A stretch of DNA of 63,029 nucleotides from Shimia gijangensis (GCF_900142085.1 NZ_FQZQ01000023.1:1-63029), one strand, 5' to 3'. Counted from the stretch's first letter, positions 16,922-25,882 are shown. Made by a program: numbers and translations. Notes: generated by a model from the letters alone, not told the origin.

Positions 16922-17436
16922 TGATCACGCCCGAATTCTGTCAGATGATGGCGCGCTATAACGCGTGGCAAAACGAACAGACCAGGGCGGCAGCCGAAAA
17001 GCTGACAGAGGCCGAATTGCGCGCTGACAAAGGCGCGTTTTTCGGCTCGATCATGAAAACGCTGAACCATCTGCTATGGGGCGATCTGTTATGGATCGCC
17101 CGGTTCGATGGAGGTGCGGGGCCAGATGTCGGTCCCGACGAAGGCCTTGAAATGACGCCGACACTGGCAGTGTGGAGTGCAGAACGCTTTCGTACCGATG
17201 GGCGTATCCGGCAATGGGCTGACAAGGTGCTCAACGTTGACCTGACCGGGGATATCACCTGGTTTTCCGGGGCGCAGAACCGGGATGTGACCGTACCAGT
17301 GGCGCAGGCTGTTGTGCATTTCTTCAATCATCAGACCCATCACCGCGGGCAGGTTCATGCCTTGCTGACAGCGGCGGGGCAGACCACAGGGGACACCGAT
17401 TTGGTGTTCATGCCAGAGGATCAGAAATGGCTTTGA
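16921..17436 (+). CDS. DinB-family four-helix-bundle protein
   Basis: A 171-residue protein of the DinB/YfiT superfamily. Three metal-binding histidines are visible. One is in helix 2 (TLNHLLWGDLLWIARF) and two in the last helix (NHQTHHRGQVHALLTAAG). Members of this fold include thiol-dependent S-transferases and detoxification enzymes. ATG 16921 overlaps the DUF1326 stop. The last 10 bp overlap the start of dmdA in another frame, so this gene is translationally linked to DMSP demethylase. That suggests, without proof, a role in handling a sulfur compound. Confidence 0.85.
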   Translation: MITPEFCQMMARYNAWQNEQTRAAAEKLTEAELRADKGAFFGSIMKTLNHLLWGDLLWIARFDGGAGPDVGPDEGLEMTPTLAVWSAERFRTDGRIRQWADKVLNVDLTGDITWFSGAQNRDVTVPVAQAVVHFFNHQTHHRGQVHALLTAAGQTTGDTDLVFMPEDQKWL

Positions 17437-18530
17437 TTTCTTTGTCTCGTCGCTTGCGGCGGACACCGTTTTCTGACGGTGTCGAGGCCGCCGGAGTGAA
17501 AGGCTACACAGTTTACAACCGTATGCGACTGCCCACGGTGTTTCGTTCAATCGAAGAAGACTACCGCCATCTGAAAAATGCGGTGCAGGTCTGGGATGTA
17601 TCCTGTGAACGCCAGGTCGAGTTGCGCGGACCCGATGCCGCGCGGTTGATGCAAATGCTCACGCCACGTGATCTGCGCAACATGGTGCCCGGCCAGTGTT
17701 TCTATGTCCCGATCGTCGACGAAACCGGCGGTATGTTGAACGATCCCGTGGCGGTTAAGCTGGCAGAAGACCGCTGGTGGATTTCGATTGCAGATAGTGA
17801 TCTGTTGCTTTGGGTCAAGGGGATTGCTTTTGGGTATCGTCTGGACGTTCTGGTGACCGAACCGGATGTTTCGCCACTGGCAATCCAAGGACCAAAATCC
17901 GACGATCTGATGGCACGTGTCTTTGGTGACAAAGTTCGTGATGTCAGGTTTTTCCGCTTTGGCTGGTTCGAGTTCATGGGCCGCAATCTCGTGATTGCGA
18001 GGTCTGGCTATTCCAAGCAGGGCGGGTTCGAGATTTACGTTGAAGGCAGTGACATCGGCATGCCCCTGTGGAATGCGCTGATGGAGGCGGGCAAGGACTT
18101 GGACGTGCACGCGGGTTGCCCGAACCTGATCGAGCGGATCGAAGGCGGGTTGCTAAGCTACGGCAATGACATGACCGAAGACAACACACCACATGAATGC
18201 GGCCTTGGCAGGTTTTGTAATACAAACACCGCAATTGGCTGTGTAGGACGTGATGCTTTGCTGCGTGTTGCCAAAGAGGGCCCGGTTAAGCAGATACGCC
18301 CGGTCGAAATTCATGGTAGCCCAGTACCGCCTTGTGGCGATCTGTGGCCGGTAATGGATGGCAATCTGCATGTCGGAAACATCAGCAGCGCCGCATGGTC
18401 GCCCGATTTCAATACAAATGTGGCAATCGGGATGATCCGGATGACCCACTGGAATGTTGGCACCGAAGTTGACGTGATTACACCCGAAGGCATTCGCCCG
18501 GCATCGGTATTCGAAGCTTTCTGGCAATAG
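17427..18530 (+). CDS. dmdA: dimethylsulfoniopropionate demethylase
   Basis: Transfers a methyl group from DMSP to tetrahydrofolate, giving methylmercaptopropionate and 5-methyl-THF, the entry step of the demethylation pathway. 367 residues, GcvT fold. Its landmarks are those of DmdA rather than the glycine cleavage T protein: RRLRRTPFS near the start, GYTVYNRMRLPT, VQVWDVSCERQVEL, RWWISIADSDLLLW, VSPLAIQGPKSDDLMARVFG, and CPNLIERIEGGLLSYGNDM. The start overlaps the upstream DinB gene by 10 bp. acuI follows 91 bp downstream, as in Ruegeria. The product joins the folate pool used by purN and the methyl-THF enzymes at 53-55 kb. Confidence 0.95.
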   Translation: MALISLSRRLRRTPFSDGVEAAGVKGYTVYNRMRLPTVFRSIEEDYRHLKNAVQVWDVSCERQVELRGPDAARLMQMLTPRDLRNMVPGQCFYVPIVDETGGMLNDPVAVKLAEDRWWISIADSDLLLWVKGIAFGYRLDVLVTEPDVSPLAIQGPKSDDLMARVFGDKVRDVRFFRFGWFEFMGRNLVIARSGYSKQGGFEIYVEGSDIGMPLWNALMEAGKDLDVHAGCPNLIERIEGGLLSYGNDMTEDNTPHECGLGRFCNTNTAIGCVGRDALLRVAKEGPVKQIRPVEIHGSPVPPCGDLWPVMDGNLHVGNISSAAWSPDFNTNVAIGMIRMTHWNVGTEVDVITPEGIRPASVFEAFWQ

Positions 18531-18621
18531 CGCGTACCACCGGGGCAGGAGTCTCTGGTGAGGGCATTTTTGAAATAATGAAGTCTGGGAAATCGCCCGG
18601 GCAAGACTTAGGAGACAAACA

Positions 18622-19614
18622 ATGTTCAAAGCATTGGTGATGGAACAAAACGAAGACGGTCTGGCGAGCGCGGAGATCAAAGAAATTAGCGAAGATCAAT
18701 TGCCCGAAGGCAATGTGACCGTGGCCGTTGAGTATTCTACCGTGAACTACAAAGACGGGCTGTGTCTTTCTAAAAAGGGCGGCGGGTTGGTGCGCAACTA
18801 TCCGCATGTTCCGGGAATTGATTTTGCAGGGACTGTCGAGACGTCCGATGATGATCGTTACAAGCCCGGAGACAAGGTTGTGCTGACCGGCTGGCGCGTT
18901 GGCGAGATGCATTGGGGTGGATACGGCCAGAAAGCGCGGGTCAAGGGCGACTGGCTGGTGCCGCTGCCAGAAGGTCTGAGCACCAAACAGGCAATGGCTG
19001 TGGGCACGGCTGGGTTCACGGCCATGTTGGCGGTAATGGCGTTGGAAGATCATGGTTTAAAGCCTGACCAAGGCCCCGTTCTGGTCACCGGCGCTGCTGG
19101 GGGCGTGGGATCGGTTGCAACGGCAATCTTGGCCAATCTTGGCTATGAAGTGGCCGGTGTGACAGGTCGTCCGGATACTGGCGATTACCTGAAGTCCTTG
19201 GGTGCCACGCAGGTTGTTGCGCGTGAAGAGCTGAACGAAACCGTGAAGCGCCCGCTCGAGGCCGAAACCTGGGCTGGTTGTGTGGATGCCGTAGGCGGTG
19301 ACATGCTGGCGCGTGTGCTGGGTCAGATGAAATATGGCGCAAGTGTTGGTGCCGTTGGACTGGCCGGTGGCGCTGGCCTTCCGGCTACCGTCATTCCGTT
19401 CCTGTTGCGGGGCGTGAACCTGTTGGGCATTGATTCCGTAATGCAGCCCTATGACAACCGCGTCCGAGCGTGGAAGCGCATTGCCAACGATCTGCCGATG
19501 GACAAGCTGGAGGCGATGGTGCAGCCAGCAACTTTGTCTGATTTGCCCTCGTTAGGCGCGGATATCCTGAAAGGTCAGGTCAAAGGCCGTGTTGTTGTCG
19601 ATGTAAACGCGTAA
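18622..19614 (+). CDS. acuI: acryloyl-CoA reductase (NADPH), MDR superfamily
   Basis: Reduces acryloyl-CoA to propionyl-CoA, removing a toxic intermediate of DMSP and acrylate catabolism. 330 residues, the AcuI/YhdH length. The N-terminal catalytic domain has STVNYKDGLC and PGIDFAGTV. There are no structural zinc cysteines. The nucleotide-binding loop is TGAAGGVGSVA at about 156-166, followed by VDAVGGDMLARVL. AGGAGACAAACA precedes the ATG. Co-transcription with dmdA is established in Ruegeria pomeroyi and likely here. A strong terminator follows at 19642. Confidence 0.95.
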   Translation: MFKALVMEQNEDGLASAEIKEISEDQLPEGNVTVAVEYSTVNYKDGLCLSKKGGGLVRNYPHVPGIDFAGTVETSDDDRYKPGDKVVLTGWRVGEMHWGGYGQKARVKGDWLVPLPEGLSTKQAMAVGTAGFTAMLAVMALEDHGLKPDQGPVLVTGAAGGVGSVATAILANLGYEVAGVTGRPDTGDYLKSLGATQVVAREELNETVKRPLEAETWAGCVDAVGGDMLARVLGQMKYGASVGAVGLAGGAGLPATVIPFLLRGVNLLGIDSVMQPYDNRVRAWKRIANDLPMDKLEAMVQPATLSDLPSLGADILKGQVKGRVVVDVNA

Positions 19615-19641
19615 TTCCTTACGAAACGTGCAATTTTCTAA

Positions 19642-19671
19642 AAGCGGGCCCAATGTGGTCCGCTTTTTTTC
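19642..19671 (+). terminator. rho-independent terminator after acuI
   Basis: AAGCGGGCC (19642-19650) pairs with GGTCCGCTT (19657-19665) around a 6-nt loop, allowing one G-T pair, and runs into T7. It closes the dmdA-acuI unit. The reverse strand also carries A-rich sequence, so it may serve the convergent SRPBCC gene. Confidence 0.85.
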
Positions 19672-19672
19672 G

Positions 19673-20071
19673 TTAGGCGCGGGCCTGTAGAAACTCTGTC
19701 AGGCCGGCGATGAAATTGTCCCACCCTTCAGCATGGGTTTTCAGGCTTTTCTCGGATTGAAATCCCTGATGAAGAATTGTGACCTGAGAGCCCAGAGCCG
19801 TTGGAGAGAATGACACTGTAATATCAGTCTCTTCCTCGTCACCTGCCCATTTCCAGCTATAGCGCAAGCGGCTGTTTGCAAAGACTTCATAGAATACACC
19901 CTGGCAGCTTGGGACATCACCCGAACCCGGCATAAACAAATGATAGGCGCCGCCAACTTTGGGAACCACACGCATCCTTTCTGCCGGAGGAATGATGGTT
20001 TCAGAGGAGGTCCAAGCCGCATAGACGAGCGAATTCTCAATTGGTAGGTCGTAGAATTTTTCGAAAGTCAT
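19673..20071 (-). CDS. SRPBCC / AHSA1-like domain protein
   Basis: A 132-residue single-domain protein of the START-like (SRPBCC) fold in the AHSA1 branch. It has the opening helix with VYAAWTSSETIIPP, the pocket strands GGAYHLFMPGSG and RLRYSWKWAGDEEETDITVSF, and the long C-terminal helix with HAEGWDNFIAGLTEFL, where the W-D-x-F pattern is typical. Such proteins bind hydrophobic ligands or act as co-chaperones. The ligand is unknown. It is convergent with acuI and divergent from the HIT gene. Confidence 0.85.
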   Translation of the reverse strand: MTFEKFYDLPIENSLVYAAWTSSETIIPPAERMRVVPKVGGAYHLFMPGSGDVPSCQGVFYEVFANSRLRYSWKWAGDEEETDITVSFSPTALGSQVTILHQGFQSEKSLKTHAEGWDNFIAGLTEFLQARA

Positions 20072-20252
20072 TTGCTGCTCCCCCAGGGGCGAAATTCAAG
20101 CGAAAGCACAGCATAGCAGACAGACCTCAAGACGGAAACCAGTTCGGAGAAATCCATCCGTTTCAGAAATCCGGGAAATCGCAATTGCCCTCTGTTGGCT
20201 GGAGAATTGTTCAGCTAATCTGCGCGAAACACCAGCGCGAGGACGAGCAAAA

Positions 20253-20672
20253 ATGGCTTATGACAGCGACAATATTTTCGCGAAAATCCTACGGGGAGAA
20301 ATTCCCAGTGAAAAACTGTACGAAGATGCTGACACGCTGGCGATCATGGATATCATGCCGCGTGCTGAAGGTCATTGTCTGGTGATCCCCAAATCCCCTT
20401 GTCGCAATATGTTGGATGCCAGCCAAGAGCAGTTGAATGCTTGCCTCGCAACAGTTCAGAGACTGAGCAAAGCCTGCATGCAGGCCTTTTGCGCCGATGG
20501 CATTACCTTGCAACAATTCAACGAAGACGCTGGTGGACAAGAGGTTTTTCATCTGCACTTCCACATTCTTCCGCGTCACGAAGGTGTCAAAATACGCCCT
20601 CCTGGAACCATGGCGGATTTCGGTTTGCTGAAACAGCAGGCCGATAAAATTCGCGCTGCGTTGGACGCATAA
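20253..20672 (+). CDS. HIT-family nucleotide-binding hydrolase
   Basis: A histidine-triad protein of 139 residues, expected to hydrolyse nucleoside phosphoramidates or dinucleoside polyphosphates in the cytoplasm. The triad HLHFHILPR lies at about 100-108, with His102 or His104 catalytic. The opening NIFAKILRGEIPSEKLYED is also characteristic. GAGGACGAG precedes ATG. It ends 4 bp before the DMT transporter gene and is probably co-transcribed with it. Confidence 0.93.
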   Translation: MAYDSDNIFAKILRGEIPSEKLYEDADTLAIMDIMPRAEGHCLVIPKSPCRNMLDASQEQLNACLATVQRLSKACMQAFCADGITLQQFNEDAGGQEVFHLHFHILPRHEGVKIRPPGTMADFGLLKQQADKIRAALDA

Positions 20673-20676
20673 CCCA

Positions 20677-21591
20677 ATGCGATTGAGCTCTCCGACTCCC
20701 GGCTTTGCGTCAGCGGCCGTGTTCATTTCAGCCTCGGCTTGGGGGCTTTACTGGATTCCTTTGCGTGCGCTGGACAGTCAGGGCATTGGCGGCAGCTGGG
20801 GTGTGGCGCTGTTGAATGCGCCGGGCGCGGTGGTACTGGCCATTGTGGTCCTGTTCCAGCTGGCGGCCCATCGTGGCCACATGCGCGAGGCGGCAGCTAT
20901 CGGGCTGGTTACCGGTCTGGGGATGGCGCTTTATGGTGTTGGCATCGTGCACACCACGGTGATGCGCGCGACGTTGCTGTTCTACCTCACACCTGTCTGG
21001 GCGACGCTCATTGGCATTGTCTGGCTTGAGGAAAAGGCCACGGTGATGCGCTGGGTTGCCATTGGTGTTGGGCTGATCGGCCTGTTGTTGCTGGTCTCGG
21101 GTGGCAGCAATACGGTGCCCCTGGGCGTTGGTGATGTGTTCGCGTTTTTCTCAGGCATCGCCTGGGCGATGGGGGCCGCGATGATCAAGAAATACGAGGG
21201 CGTGCCGTTGCCCGGCATGACCATGTTCCAGTTTGCCTCGACCGCGTTCTTTGGTCTGCTGTTGGGGGCCGTGGCCGGGGTGCTTGAGGTCCCGTCGCTT
21301 GAGGCGTTGCGTACGGCGATACCCTATGCGACGCTGATCTCGATTGCCTTTATCATACCCGCCGTGATGATCCTGTTCTGGGCGCAAAAATTCCTGTTTC
21401 CGGGGCGCGTCGGCCTGTTGATGATGTCCGAGGTGCTGGTCGCCGGGATCACCGCCAGCCTGTTCCTGCCCGAAGAACGCATGAGCGGGATTGAGTGGGC
21501 GGGCGCCGTGCTGATCCTTGGCGCCTGTCTGGTCGAGGTGCTGCTGACGCCGTCAGATCAGACGTCAGATCACACTCTGGATCAAACCTGA
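20677..21591 (+). CDS. EamA/DMT-family transporter
   Basis: A 304-residue inner-membrane permease with ten predicted membrane segments in two EamA repeats (about 12-140 and 150-285), ending in a hydrophilic tail rich in Asp, Ser and Thr. Motifs include WLEEKATVMRWVAIGVGLIGLLLL at the end of repeat one and FLPEERMSGIEWAGAVLILGACL at the end of repeat two, where the conserved Glu and Gly pattern marks drug/metabolite exporters. The substrate is not predictable. Codon use is noticeably richer in G and C at third positions than in the flanking HIT gene, by eye. Confidence 0.88.
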   Translation: MRLSSPTPGFASAAVFISASAWGLYWIPLRALDSQGIGGSWGVALLNAPGAVVLAIVVLFQLAAHRGHMREAAAIGLVTGLGMALYGVGIVHTTVMRATLLFYLTPVWATLIGIVWLEEKATVMRWVAIGVGLIGLLLLVSGGSNTVPLGVGDVFAFFSGIAWAMGAAMIKKYEGVPLPGMTMFQFASTAFFGLLLGAVAGVLEVPSLEALRTAIPYATLISIAFIIPAVMILFWAQKFLFPGRVGLLMMSEVLVAGITASLFLPEERMSGIEWAGAVLILGACLVEVLLTPSDQTSDHTLDQT

Positions 21592-21661
21592 TACACGCTT
21601 TAGGCTTGCGCTGAGTGCGGCTCTGACGCACCTTGCCTCAAACCCATGAATGAGGCCGCCC

Positions 21662-22885
21662 ATGCAGTTAGATATTGATTTTGTTCGTAGCCAGTTTCCG
21701 GCTTTTCAGAAACCTTCTCTTGCCGGGCAAGCGTTCTTTGAGAATGCGGGTGGGTCTTATACCTGTCGACCTGTGATTGACCGTCTGACGCGGTTTTACA
21801 GCGAACGCAAAGTTCAGCCCTATGCGCCTTATGAGGCGGCCCGCCTTGGCGGTGCAGAAATGGACGAAGCTCGCGTTCGGCTTGCCGCGATTCTAGGCGT
21901 CGAGACCGATGAGTTGTCATTTGGCCCATCGACCACACAAAACACCTATGTGCTGGCGCAGGCGTTTCGCCAATGGTTGAAGCCGGGTGATGCAATCATT
22001 GTGACCAATCAGGATCACGAGGCCAATACCGGCCCGTGGCGACGCCTTGCGGACGAGGGGATTGAGGTGCGCGAATGGCGTATTGACCCCGAAACCGGGC
22101 GTTTAGACCCGGCCAAGCTGGACAGTTTGTTGGATGATGATGTGCGCCTAGTGTGTTTTCCACATTGTTCGAACGTGGTGGGAGAGATCAATCCCGTAGC
22201 AGAGATCTCGGCCCGTGCCCATGCAGCGGGGGCTTTTGTCTGCGTTGATGGCGTGAGCTATGCGCCGCATGGTTTGCCGGACGTGGATGCGCTTGGGGCT
22301 GATATTTATTTGTTTTCAAGCTATAAAACCTACGGACCGCATCAGGGTTGTATGGTGATCCGCCGGAATCTGGGGATGATGCTTCCCAATCAGGGACACT
22401 ATTTCAACGCAGACACTCTTTACATGCGTTTTACGCCTGCCGGACCGGATCACGCTCAGGTCGCTGCATCTGCAGGGATGGCGGATTACATTGATCTTTT
22501 GGCTGAACACCATGGTGTCGGCGGACAAACGGCTGCTGGACGCGGCGAGGCTGTACACGACTTGATGCGCGCTCATGAGGTTACCCTTCTTCAACCACTG
22601 CTGGATTTTGCTGCGAGCCGAAATTCAGTTCGCCTGATCGGACCTACACAGGCAGAAAACCGCGCTCCGACGGTCGCATTGGCCTGTAAAAAACCCGGTG
22701 AACAGCTGGCGGCTGACCTTGCGCCTTATGGGATCATGGCTGGTGGCGGTGATTTTTATGCCGTTCGCGCGCTTGAGGCATTGGGGGTAGACCCTGCAAC
22801 CGGTGTTTTGCGTCTCAGTTTTGTGCACTACACGTCCAAAGACGAAATCGACACATTACTTGGGGCACTTGAGGCCGTTCTCTAG
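21662..22885 (+). CDS. class V aminotransferase, cysteine desulfurase-like protein
   Basis: A PLP enzyme of about 407 residues in the SufS/CsdA-like fold. Features in order are the substrate-loop FFENAGGSYTC, FGPSTTQNTYVLAQ at the cofactor phosphate site, DQDHEANTGPWRRL-type His stacking on PLP (in NQDHEANTG), VCVDGVSYAPH with the Asp that holds the pyridine nitrogen (about 196), and the PLP Lys near 222 in SSYKTYGPHQG. The active-site Cys loop of true desulfurases is not evident, so a related lyase or desulfurase-like role is more cautious. ATG 21662 is preferred over 21650. It is not linked to suf genes here. Confidence 0.85.
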   Translation: MQLDIDFVRSQFPAFQKPSLAGQAFFENAGGSYTCRPVIDRLTRFYSERKVQPYAPYEAARLGGAEMDEARVRLAAILGVETDELSFGPSTTQNTYVLAQAFRQWLKPGDAIIVTNQDHEANTGPWRRLADEGIEVREWRIDPETGRLDPAKLDSLLDDDVRLVCFPHCSNVVGEINPVAEISARAHAAGAFVCVDGVSYAPHGLPDVDALGADIYLFSSYKTYGPHQGCMVIRRNLGMMLPNQGHYFNADTLYMRFTPAGPDHAQVAASAGMADYIDLLAEHHGVGGQTAAGRGEAVHDLMRAHEVTLLQPLLDFAASRNSVRLIGPTQAENRAPTVALACKKPGEQLAADLAPYGIMAGGGDFYAVRALEALGVDPATGVLRLSFVHYTSKDEIDTLLGALEAVL

Positions 22886-22916
22886 CGGTCAATACCAATC
22901 CAATCTGGCTTTCTGA

Positions 22917-22941
22917 GGTGCGAAAACAGCGTTTTCGCACC
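22917..22941. repeat. perfect 11-bp inverted repeat with 3-nt loop
   Basis: GGTGCGAAAAC (22917-22927) and GTTTTCGCACC (22931-22941) are exact reverse complements around AGC. The position, 32 bp after the aminotransferase stop and 110 bp before cfa, fits a transcript 3' end. There is no U-run downstream, so an operator for cfa is the alternative. Confidence 0.7.
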
Positions 22942-23050
22942 AAAACACACACGTGTTCCCGCTTGATTTGGCCTCTTTTCACAGAAGTCTTGCCCAAAAG
23001 GGTTTTTCCGCATTAGCATCTCGGGGCAAACCGCGATGGGAGGAAGCGGG

Positions 23051-24259
23051 ATGATCTTAACGACGACAAAGGGGCAGGACAATCTGCCTCGGTATTTTGC
23101 CAACGTGTACGACATCGCAACAAGAATTCAGCGAGGTCGCATAGACTTTGTAATGCCGGATGGCAGGCGGTTTCGCGCCAAAGGCCCAGATGCGGGTCCT
23201 GTCGCTGAACTTCGTCTCCATGACCAGGATACCTTTGCCAGATTGGTGCGAGAAGGCGATCTTGGGTTTTGTGACGCCTATATTGAAGGTGGCTGGAGCA
23301 CACCGGATCTTCAGGCGTTTCTGGACTTTTTGCAGGCAGACAATGATGTTCTGTATGACGGATTTCCGGGAATGTTTTTCGTGCGTCTCTATGAACGTAT
23401 GCGTCATTGGGCCAATCGAAACACCAAGGAACAGGCCAAAAAGAATATTTCCTATCACTATGACCTGGGGAATGATTTTTATCGACTTTGGCTTGACGAA
23501 AGCATGACCTATTCTTCCGCACTTTTTCAAAGCGGCCAAGAGGACCTTGGTAAGGCACAGGAACAGAAATACGCATCAATGGTGGACCAGATGGGGGCCC
23601 AACCCGGTGACCATGTGCTTGAAATTGGATGTGGATGGGGGGGCTTTGCGGAATATGCCGCCAGGCACCGTGGATTAAAGGTCACATGTTTGACAATCAG
23701 CCAGGAGCAATTGAACTTTGCGCAGCAGCGCATTGAAAATGCAGGACTTAACGAGATGGTGACCTTTAAGCTTCAGGACTATCGAGACGAAACAGGGCAA
23801 TATGATGGAATTGCCAGTATTGAAATGTTTGAAGCCGTTGGAGAAAAATACTGGCCCGTCTACTTCAAAACTGTCCGCGACCGTTTAAGACCCGGAAGAA
23901 ACGCAACTTTACAGGTTATTACTCTGACCGAAGAACGGTTTCAAACCTATCGAAAAGGTGTTGATTTCATTCAAAAATACATCTTTCCCGGAGGGATGCT
24001 GCCAAGCCCGACAGCCCTGAAAACTGAGGTTAAGAATGCTGGTCTCGATTTCGTCCGATCCATTGAATTTGGCGAAAGCTATAGTCAGACTTTGCGCCGT
24101 TGGCATGCAACTTTTAACGCCAAATGGCAGGAGGCTCAGGCGATGGGATTTGATGAACGTTTTCAGCGTATGTGGAATTTCTATCTGACCTCTTGCGCGG
24201 CGGCGTTTCACAGCGGAAACTGCGACGTAACGCAAATCACTATTCGCAGGCCTTCCTAA
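23051..24259 (+). CDS. cfa: cyclopropane-fatty-acyl-phospholipid synthase family methyltransferase
   Basis: Adds a methylene group from SAM to unsaturated acyl chains of membrane phospholipids. About 402 residues. An N-terminal lipid-binding region (20-110) is followed by the family motif ISYHYDLGNDFYRLWLD, the SAM loop VLEIGCGWGGFAEYAA, and the acidic-base motif ASIEMFEAVGEKYW that participates in bicarbonate binding in Cfa enzymes. ATG 23051 follows GGAGG at 23039-23043. The stop overlaps the trgA start (TAATG), so cfa belongs to the trgAB-cysK unit here. Confidence 0.93.
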   Translation: MILTTTKGQDNLPRYFANVYDIATRIQRGRIDFVMPDGRRFRAKGPDAGPVAELRLHDQDTFARLVREGDLGFCDAYIEGGWSTPDLQAFLDFLQADNDVLYDGFPGMFFVRLYERMRHWANRNTKEQAKKNISYHYDLGNDFYRLWLDESMTYSSALFQSGQEDLGKAQEQKYASMVDQMGAQPGDHVLEIGCGWGGFAEYAARHRGLKVTCLTISQEQLNFAQQRIENAGLNEMVTFKLQDYRDETGQYDGIASIEMFEAVGEKYWPVYFKTVRDRLRPGRNATLQVITLTEERFQTYRKGVDFIQKYIFPGGMLPSPTALKTEVKNAGLDFVRSIEFGESYSQTLRRWHATFNAKWQEAQAMGFDERFQRMWNFYLTSCAAAFHSGNCDVTQITIRRPS

Positions 24260-24699
24260 TGCCCACCGGTTCAAGACTTGTTGCTGCCATATGCCTCGCC
24301 ATTCTGAGCGCGATTATTGCCGAAATGGTCAAACCATTGATGCCCGAGGCAACAGTTTTCGGCAAATTTACTTATGTCACAGCTTTTCTGGGGCTAATTG
24401 TGGGGTGGACCCATCTTGGAGCCCGCGCCGGTGGATCTGTGGTAGATGGAGTAAATAACGGTATCACGGCCGTAGCCCTCTTGGTCGTATTCGCGCTGCT
24501 GGTTTTTGGTAGCTATGAGATGGTCGATCAGGCACTTCGACATCGTTATAGCAACCTACTGCAGGCCCTCCGTGGCATTCTTGCGATAGGTGTAGACTAT
24601 GGCCAGTATTTGCTAGATGTCGAGATCATCGTAACTTTGGTCGTTGGGGCCGTTGTTTCCGGGCTGATCACTGAATTCGCCTACCGTCGCTGGAGATAA
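24259..24699 (+). CDS. trgA: TrgA family membrane protein (tellurite resistance locus)
   Basis: A 146-residue inner-membrane protein with four hydrophobic helices (around residues 7-22, 34-50, 68-88, 120-138). It begins MPTGSRLVAAICLAILSA and contains GWTHLGARAGGSVVDGVNNG, matching TrgA of the Rhodobacter tellurite locus. The biochemical role is unknown. It overlaps cfa by one base and precedes trgB by 4 bp. The order trgA-trgB-cysK is the same as in the locus known to raise tellurite tolerance in Rhodobacter sphaeroides. Confidence 0.9.
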   Translation: MPTGSRLVAAICLAILSAIIAEMVKPLMPEATVFGKFTYVTAFLGLIVGWTHLGARAGGSVVDGVNNGITAVALLVVFALLVFGSYEMVDQALRHRYSNLLQALRGILAIGVDYGQYLLDVEIIVTLVVGAVVSGLITEFAYRRWR

Positions 24700-24703
24700 T
24701 TCT

Positions 24704-25828
24704 TTGAAAACATTGTTTTTTTACGGCACATTGCGATATGTGCCATTGCTGGCAATTGTGTTGGGGCGTGCGGCGAAAAAACTGAATATTTGTGAGGCGC
24801 AGCTCGAAAATCACACTGTTTCCTGGGCAAAGAACCAGGTTTTTCCCATGATTTCAGCTGGAGGAGACGGGGCCAAGGGAATTTTGGTTTCTGGCCTGTC
24901 GGATTCAGATATCGCGCGCCTGAACTATTACGAGGGTGGCTTTGACTACGATCTGAAACCCGTCCTAGTGTCGGCCAACGGGCTGGATGTTGAGACCGAA
25001 GTCTATTTTCCGAACCCAGACCTTTGGCAAATTGGGGAAGACTGGAGTCTGGAAAAATGGATTGCGGATTGGGGTGAGATGACCCTTTTTGCTGCCCGCG
25101 AAGTCATGAGTTATTTTGGCCAGTACAGTGCAGAAAAAATCGCAACGATGTTTCCCATGATCCGTGCCCGCGCCACCGCCAAGGTCAACGCGCGAATGCA
25201 TAATCTCGGTTCTTCGCCAAGCGGCTTCAGTGACAGAGATGTTCAGGTTCACGCCATGGTTCGCCCGTATGTTGATTTCTTTACGATGAACGAATTTGAC
25301 TTGTCTTTTCGGCGTTACGACGGCGGTCAAAGCGACATGGTGCGTCGCGCTGTGTTTATTGCAACTGACGCTGTAATCGTGCTGCCTTATGATCCGGTTC
25401 GTGACCGGGTTCTTCTGATCGAACAATTCCGGCCTGGTCCGTTTGCCCGCGGCGACAAGCTGCCTTGGCAGTTGGAACCCATCGCAGGCCGCGTCGATGC
25501 AGGCGAGCATCCTGAAGACACAGCGCACCGTGAATCTGAAGAAGAAGCAGGTCTGACCCTACAATCGTTGCATGAAGTCGCTCACTGCTATGCTTCCCCG
25601 GGGTGTTCGACAGAATATTACAATATTTATATAGGCTTAGCGGATTTGCCCGACACCGTCGCCGGAGTAGCCGGATTGGACAGCGAGGCCGAAGATATCA
25701 AATCTTACCTGTTCAGCTTTGATGAGTTGATGGGGCTTGTCGACAACATGCAGGCGGTGAATGCGCCTTTGGTCTTGGCGGGTCTTTGGCTTGCACGTCA
25801 TCGTGAAAGGCTGCGTGGCAACGCTTGA
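24704..25828 (+). CDS. trgB: TrgB: GGCT/AIG2-like domain fused to a NUDIX hydrolase
   Basis: A 374-residue two-domain protein. The N-terminal 130 residues open with FFYGTLRYVPLLAIVLG, the YGTLR motif of the gamma-glutamylcyclotransferase/AIG2-like fold. The C-terminal half (about 215-360) is a NUDIX pyrophosphatase of the ADP-ribose type, with the box GRVDAGEHPEDTAHRESEEEAGL shortened here to its key residues G-x5-E-x7-REx-EE-x-G. Substrates for NUDIX members like this are ADP-ribose-type nucleotides. The start is TTG at 24704, with TGGAGA just upstream. Linkage to cysK and a glutathione-metabolism-like domain hints at thiol chemistry; this is inference. Confidence 0.9.
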   Translation: MKTLFFYGTLRYVPLLAIVLGRAAKKLNICEAQLENHTVSWAKNQVFPMISAGGDGAKGILVSGLSDSDIARLNYYEGGFDYDLKPVLVSANGLDVETEVYFPNPDLWQIGEDWSLEKWIADWGEMTLFAAREVMSYFGQYSAEKIATMFPMIRARATAKVNARMHNLGSSPSGFSDRDVQVHAMVRPYVDFFTMNEFDLSFRRYDGGQSDMVRRAVFIATDAVIVLPYDPVRDRVLLIEQFRPGPFARGDKLPWQLEPIAGRVDAGEHPEDTAHRESEEEAGLTLQSLHEVAHCYASPGCSTEYYNIYIGLADLPDTVAGVAGLDSEAEDIKSYLFSFDELMGLVDNMQAVNAPLVLAGLWLARHRERLRGNA

Positions 25829-25882
25829 GTTCCCGCTGACCACGGCCTACACAGATTTAAGCACTATAAAAGGAACGCGCCC

